21,755 nucleotides of DNA, taken from contig CM074810.1 in assembly GCA_037447605.1 (NCBI GenBank), positions 3,494,106 through 3,515,860 of the forward strand, in the 5' to 3' direction. The stretch comes from Zygnema circumcarinatum. Lineage: Eukaryota > Streptophyta > Zygnematophyceae > Zygnematales > Zygnemataceae. Positions within the stretch are counted from its first letter, which is position 1. Every line of letters starts with the position of its first letter. The position numbers and the translations under genes were made by a program. This document shows, one piece after another, positions 18,002 through 21,755 of this stretch. The notes beneath the pieces are model-generated. The model ran no database searches. It saw nothing but the letters and a program-made list of their open reading frames with translations, and was not told the DNA's origin.

Positions 18002-21000
18002 TCTCTCTTCTTTTCCCCCTTTATCCCTTTCTCTCCCCTTTCTCCATCTCACACCCTCTCTCCCTTACCCCTTCCTGCGAACCTCCCTCTCTTTTTCAGG
18101 TGAGAGTGAGGGTCCGGACTCCATGCAAGCCTTTAACAGAATCAGTATTCGGCCCCGCTCTAACCGACAACTACTTCCAAGGGAAGCATTTCATGTTCGA
18201 ACTCGATAGAAAGCAAGTCGACTCTCTCTTTCGATTATTCGGAGTACGGCCAAAACTTAAACCTCAGCGCCCTCCCTCTCATGCTGCAAGCTCGTCCTCT
18301 TCTGTTCCAAATGCTTGGGTTCAGAAACCACTAAATCTCGCAAAACTGAGTGAAGGAAACGGAAATCATTCGAATTCAAAGGCAGAGGAGGGAGGGGAAC
18401 AGTTGGCAACCAAATTGAGAGCTGTGAAATTGGACGAAAAGGAGAGGGTTCGAATGGAAGAGGAAGCCCTTGAAAAGTTTCGTGTTGTTGCGGGGAATAA
18501 AAATAATCATCGAAATGTGGAGAATAATTCTAATGGGAGTATTGGCGGATATAGTGATAGTAGCCACAATGTGCATGCCCGAAATGAGCAGTCGAGAAAT
18601 GAGCATCTTGGAAGAAGGAGGGAGCAAAATAACCCATCATCCGGATGGAACGTGACACCTGTCACGGAATGGGACCCTCCCCATGTTAGTAATAAGACAT
18701 CATCTTCTGCATGGGCGCCAAGTGATGTAACGCCGGCGCCGACCTCATCCGTACAGTCCGTACCATGGTGGACATCACCAGCCCAACATCATCAGGGAGC
18801 TCAAAATGTGGTCCAACATCCTCCCACTGCTCAATATGGAGCCAATGGATGGGTTCAAGGACAAGTCCAACATCATCAAAACATCGGTGACATAACAACA
18901 GCATTCACAACATCATCTTCACCGGTTACATCACAAGCTCCTCTTGCAGTCTCTAATGCAGCAACAGCTGTCTCAATGAACCAACAAATGGTGGCCCCCA
19001 ATTCTTCCCTGAATTCTGAAAGAGGGAGAATTTCACAGACATGGAACGGAGAGATGGGGTTTTCAAATCCGGGGGGAGGGAGTGGGGGGGGAGTTAGCCA
19101 ATGGGAGGCAGCGGAACAGGCTCATATTCAGAGGGAGCAGGAGACTCTTAGGAAGGAGAGAATGAGATTGCAGGAGAGGATGCAGGCAATGGACCCTCTA
19201 GTAGCTCACTCTATTCAGATGAGCTTTGAAATTCATGCCAGCGTGCTTTATCAGGTGAGTTCTATCAATATTACTAATATAGCTGTCAATTATAGTAGAA
19301 GGATAAAGTTTACCGTAGCACTACCAGCAGGTATTTTTACTTTGACCTTGCCTCCAATGGTAATTTGGGGATCTTGAGAGAGAGGAGAGAGAGAGGGAGA
19401 AAGAGATGAAGAGAGAAAGAAAGAGAGAGTGGGAGGGAGAGGGATGGAGAGGGGGGGAGAGAGAGAGATAGGGAGGGGGAAGGGTTGTGGGTTGAGGATT
19501 TGGACTATGGGTTTTTTGCATTATGTTTTCTTTCATGCTATTTTGGGTGAAACTCAGATCTGAAAGTTGAGTTTTTGCTTCTACCCACCTTTTTCCTTTG
19601 TTTTATTTTGGTTATGAGGTTGGAACAGATGAGGCAGGATTCTCTGGAAATGAAAAAATCGATGGAAGAGACAAAGGCGAAATCTCAGCGATTGGCAGAT
19701 CTCGATATTTTGATATCGAGAAATACCGTGTTGGAGAACAATCAGGTCAACTCTAAAACCTAAAATCAGGTCAATCCCTTCAAAAAAAAAAACCTACAAA
19801 CCGTAAAAGTGGGTGGCAAACCACTAAAACCTCGTAGGTCTGAAGCTATCAAACTGCAAACTTAAAACTGCAGAATGAAAAGTAAATAAAAATAAATTGA
19901 ATAAATAGAATGAATTGCAGCAGGTTTCCAGTTTGTAGGGGTGATTGGAAACCTGAAAAATCGTAAAAGCTGCTTTAAAGTTAGTTTTGGTTTCCAAATT
20001 TTACTCAGCAACACACGAAGTCTGCAATGTAAAGCACATTCATAACTTTAGTCATGAAAGTGGCAGAAAATAGGAGAAGTTTACTTTATTGAGGTTTGAA
20101 TGGGTTTTTTTTCACCAGGTGGTGATGATGCAACAAATTCAAGCACTTCAACATGAGGTCGGAATGATGAGAGGGAAATTTAATGAGTGGGTAAGGCAAG
20201 AGGAAGAGGACGAGGAAGTGGGAGAGGGAGAGAAACTGGGAGAGGGAGTGGGAGTGGGAGTGGGAGTGGGAGAGGGAGTGGGAGTGGGAGTGGGAGTGGG
20301 AGAGGGAGAGGGAGAGGGAGAGGGAGAGGGAAAGGGAGAGGGAGAGGGAGAGGGAGAGGGAGAGGGAGGAGAGGGAGAGGGAGAGGGAGGAGAGGGAGTT
20401 GAAGTAGGAGTGAGAGATGTCGTAGAAGCTGAAGGAGGAGGAGCAGAGGGAAAAGAGGAAGGATATGAAGCGGAAATTGAAGTCGAAAACAAGGTAATCG
20501 AGAAAGGAATTTTGGCCGACTCGACCGGCCGGGAGATAACCCAAAGAAATGATTTTTTGGGCTCTCAAATTTTCTTTATGGGGGGCTACAAGCATGAAAA
20601 ATGGATTGATACTGTGGTAGCTTTTTCCCCAGAAAGAAACCACTGCGAAAAATTGTCCTCAATGTCGAGAATTCGGTCATGCGCAGCATCCGCAGTTTTG
20701 AACTCAAAAATTTTTGTATTTGGGGGAGGGGACGGAGAGAACTGGTATGACTCAGGTGCGAAGTCAGAGCCTCTAATGCTCAAAAACTCCTATCTCCCTC
20801 TCTCCCTCCATCCCTCCCTTCCACCCTCCCTCCATCCCTCCTTCCCCTGCCTCTTCTCCTCTCCTCCCTCTCCCTCCCTCCTTCCCTCCTATCCCCCCTC
20901 CCTCTTTCCCTTGCCTTTTCTCCCTCTCTTCCTTTCCCCTTCTCCCTTCCATCCGTCTCCCCTTCCCTTCCTCCTCCCTCCCTCCTTCCTCTCCTTCCTC

Positions 21001-21716
21001 TCCCTCCCTACCTCTCTCCTCTCCATGCTTCACCCTTCACATCTACTACTTTGGAGACCATAAAAGCCTTTCAATAATGGTGATGCCCTTGTGGCTTCAA
21101 ATACTTCTTTCTGACTCTCCCTCCACTCTCTCCCTCTTCCTTTCTCCCTCCCTCCCCTCCTTTTCTCCTCTTCTCTTTCCTTTTCCTTTTCGTCATCTCC
21201 CCTCCTCCTTCCTCATTTTCCTTTTCTCCTAAAAGTGGGAGTGGGAGCGAGAGATAGGAGAGAGACTCCTGAAACCTCCCTACCCCCTCCCTTCCTTCCT
21301 CCCTCCCTCCCTCCCTCGTTTAGCCCTATTCCCCTTTATCCTCCCTCCCTCCCTGCCTCCCTCCCTCCCTCCCTCCCTCCCACTTTTAGCCCTATTCCCC
21401 TTTACCCTCCCTCCCTCCCTCCCTCTCTCTTTTAGCCCTATTCCCCTTTACCCTCCCTCTCCCTTAAAGCTGATTTTGGCCCCCTCCCCCTGCCCCCTTC
21501 AGCGGAGGCCTACAACAGGGAGCTCAATGTATGGGTCGACTGCGCTCCGTTGCAACGGAGTCGTGGCAGTTTAGCGGGCGCCGTTTGCATGGAACGCCTG
21601 TACGCGTTGGGCGGCGGCGACGGAACGGCGATGTTCCATGACGTGGAGTGCTTCACGCCGGCACTCAACGCGTGGATGCCCGCTCCGCCCATGCAGGATA
21701 TTGTGAGTGCATGGGC

Positions 21717-21755
<39 letters not shown>
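16459..21755 (+). CDS. DCD domain-Kelch repeat protein, 5' part
   Basis: Six exons are visible: 16459-16615, 17185-17360, 18100-19254, 19629-19745, 20119-20755 and 21503-21702. They make 2,442 nt or 814 codons in continuous frame; the 3' part lies beyond the window. The N-terminal MGAGRRT and DCD domain (about 29-160: [57 protein letters not shown]) match plant DCD-Kelch proteins such as Arabidopsis At5g01660. A disordered linker (about 160-440), coiled coil (about 445-565), Gly-Glu/Gly-Val repeat (about 569-629) and three Kelch blades (GG or GGG at 690, 737 and 784) follow. DCD proteins are linked to stress and cell-death responses and Kelch propellers bind partners; the function of this member is inferred. 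The ATG is chosen because MGAG is the family's usual start; the open frame upstream is repeat. Confidence 0.9.
17185..17360 (+). CDS. DCD-Kelch exon 2 (DCD core)
   Basis: Encodes residues 53-111, joined in phase 1 to give [20 protein letters not shown] and then [14 protein letters not shown], the DCD core. The acceptor is CTCACAG after about 300 bp of pyrimidines. It ends FPAQ in phase 0 before a weak donor GTCGTA, placed by homology. Confidence 0.9.
17405..18095 (+). repeat. CT-rich intron 2 with 217-bp tandem duplication
   Basis: Most of this intron is CT microsatellite. Within it, 17484-17653 and 17701-17870 are two copies of one approximately 170-bp segment offset by exactly 217 bp, differing at about four positions. 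Each contains the unique landmark CAATGGATTGGTCTACTATG, and the copies are bridged by CT repeats. Confidence 0.92.
18100..19254 (+). CDS. DCD-Kelch exon 3 (DCD end, linker)
   Basis: Encodes residues 112-496, phase 0 at both ends. It finishes the DCD domain with [14 protein letters not shown] and [20 protein letters not shown], then a Ser/Asn/Gln/Pro-rich linker, then charged heptad-like sequence ([20 protein letters not shown]) that starts the coiled coil. The donor is CAG|GTGAGT. Confidence 0.88.
19376..19485 (+). repeat. GA-rich tract in intron 3
   Basis: GAGAGA/GGGA repeats on the transcript strand, in contrast to the pyrimidine-rich introns 1, 2 and 5 of the same gene. Confidence 0.85.
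19629..19745 (+). CDS. DCD-Kelch exon 4 (coiled coil)
   Basis: Encodes residues 497-535 ([20 protein letters not shown] onward), phase 0 at both ends. The acceptor GGAACAG|ATG is chosen for phase; the AG at 19619-19620 would need a different preceding phase. The donor CAG|GTCAAC is weak. A coiled-coil pattern is visible. Confidence 0.7.
20119..20755 (+). CDS. DCD-Kelch exon 5 (coiled coil, GE/GV repeat, Kelch 1-2)
   Basis: Encodes residues 536-747 plus one base. It continues the coiled coil ([20 protein letters not shown]), passes through the Gly-Glu/Gly-Val array, then [12 protein letters not shown] (blade 1) and [17 protein letters not shown] (start of blade 2). The donor is G|GTGCGA, phase 1. 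Confidence 0.87.
20217..20400 (+). repeat. Coding GGGAGW/GGGAGA hexanucleotide array
   Basis: About 30 hexamers alternating GGGAGT and GGGAGA inside exon 5. Each hexamer is two codons, so length changes keep the frame and read Gly-Val or Gly-Glu (the array runs from about residue 569 to 629). Grouped blocks of one variant point to slippage. Confidence 0.93.
20785..21480 (+). repeat. Pyrimidine-rich intron 5 with three-copy unit
   Basis: Intron 5 is mostly CCCTCC and TTCCT repeats. Within it, a TTTAGCCCTATTCCCCTTTA unit occurs at 21319, 21385 and 21431, separated by CCCTCC spacers of different length. Confidence 0.85.
21503..21702 (+). CDS. DCD-Kelch exon 6 (Kelch 2-3)
   Basis: Encodes residues 748-814, joined in phase 1 to give [17 protein letters not shown] (end of blade 2) and LYALGGGDG (blade 3, from about 780). 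It ends MPAPPMQDI in phase 0 before a consensus GTGAGT donor at 21703. The gene continues past the window. Confidence 0.87.
21719..21755 (+). repeat. Terminal poly-G run
   Basis: A 37-base G homopolymer at the very end of the window, inside intron 6. It may be a real G tract or a sequencing/assembly edge artefact. Confidence 0.95.

Noticed and set aside
19255-19377. Coding extension of DCD-Kelch exon 3 to the stop at 19377
   Set aside because: A consensus CAG|GTGAGT donor lies at 19255, and the coiled coil resumes in phase in exon 4; the extension looks like intron sequence.
20086-20643. Minus-strand frame with Ser/His/Leu dipeptide repeats
   Set aside because: Shadow of exon 5 and its hexanucleotide array on the opposite strand.
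1-21755. Transposon, retrovirus-like element or CRISPR array
   Set aside because: No transposase, integrase or reverse-transcriptase motifs, no long terminal repeats, and no regular repeat-spacer pattern. All tandem repeats seen are micro- or minisatellites.

Overview
This is nuclear DNA from a plant-lineage eukaryote, most likely a streptophyte alga. Chara or a close relative is my best guess, but that is an inference. The evidence is two spliced genes with GT-AG introns whose proteins are plant-type: a PAP/OAS1-fold nucleotidyltransferase of the land-plant type and a DCD-Kelch protein (the DCD domain is plant-specific). They lie among very abundant GA/CT and CCCTCC repeats. No bacterial operons, rRNA, tRNA, CRISPR array or transposase/reverse-transcriptase genes are visible.

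Positions 1-3517 hold no convincing gene. They contain alternating GA- and CT-rich tracts, a GC-rich island with palindromic G-box (CACGTG) elements at about 1255-1540, a 100-bp-period direct repeat, and a telo-box (AAACCCTAA on the minus strand) 175 bp before the first start codon.

Positions 3518-12482 (+) hold a complete 10-exon gene. I reconstructed it by following conserved protein blocks across phase-matched splice sites. It encodes about 1,922 aa: an N-terminal nucleotidyltransferase core (GS plus DxD plus a third Asp, then the PAP/OAS1 substrate-binding region) followed by a tail of about 1,500 residues that is low in complexity and ends in a short EEDFPPLS motif on its own 67-nt last exon.

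Positions 12483-16458 are intergenic. They contain a strong hairpin, a cluster of ACGTCA (bZIP-type) elements, a hexanucleotide CAGTTY array, three telo-boxes and an approximately 850-bp almost pure CCCTCC pyrimidine tract that ends 9 bp before the second start codon.

Positions 16459 to the window end (+) hold the first six exons (814 codons) of a DCD-Kelch gene: DCD domain, long disordered linker, coiled coil, a Gly-Glu/Gly-Val dipeptide repeat written by a hexanucleotide array, then the first three Kelch blades. The remaining blades lie past the right edge, where the sequence ends in a 37-G homopolymer just inside intron 6. Two of its introns are almost entirely polypyrimidine, and one carries a 217-bp tandem duplication.

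The genes share strand and telo-box elements. Nothing in the sequence shows that their products act together.
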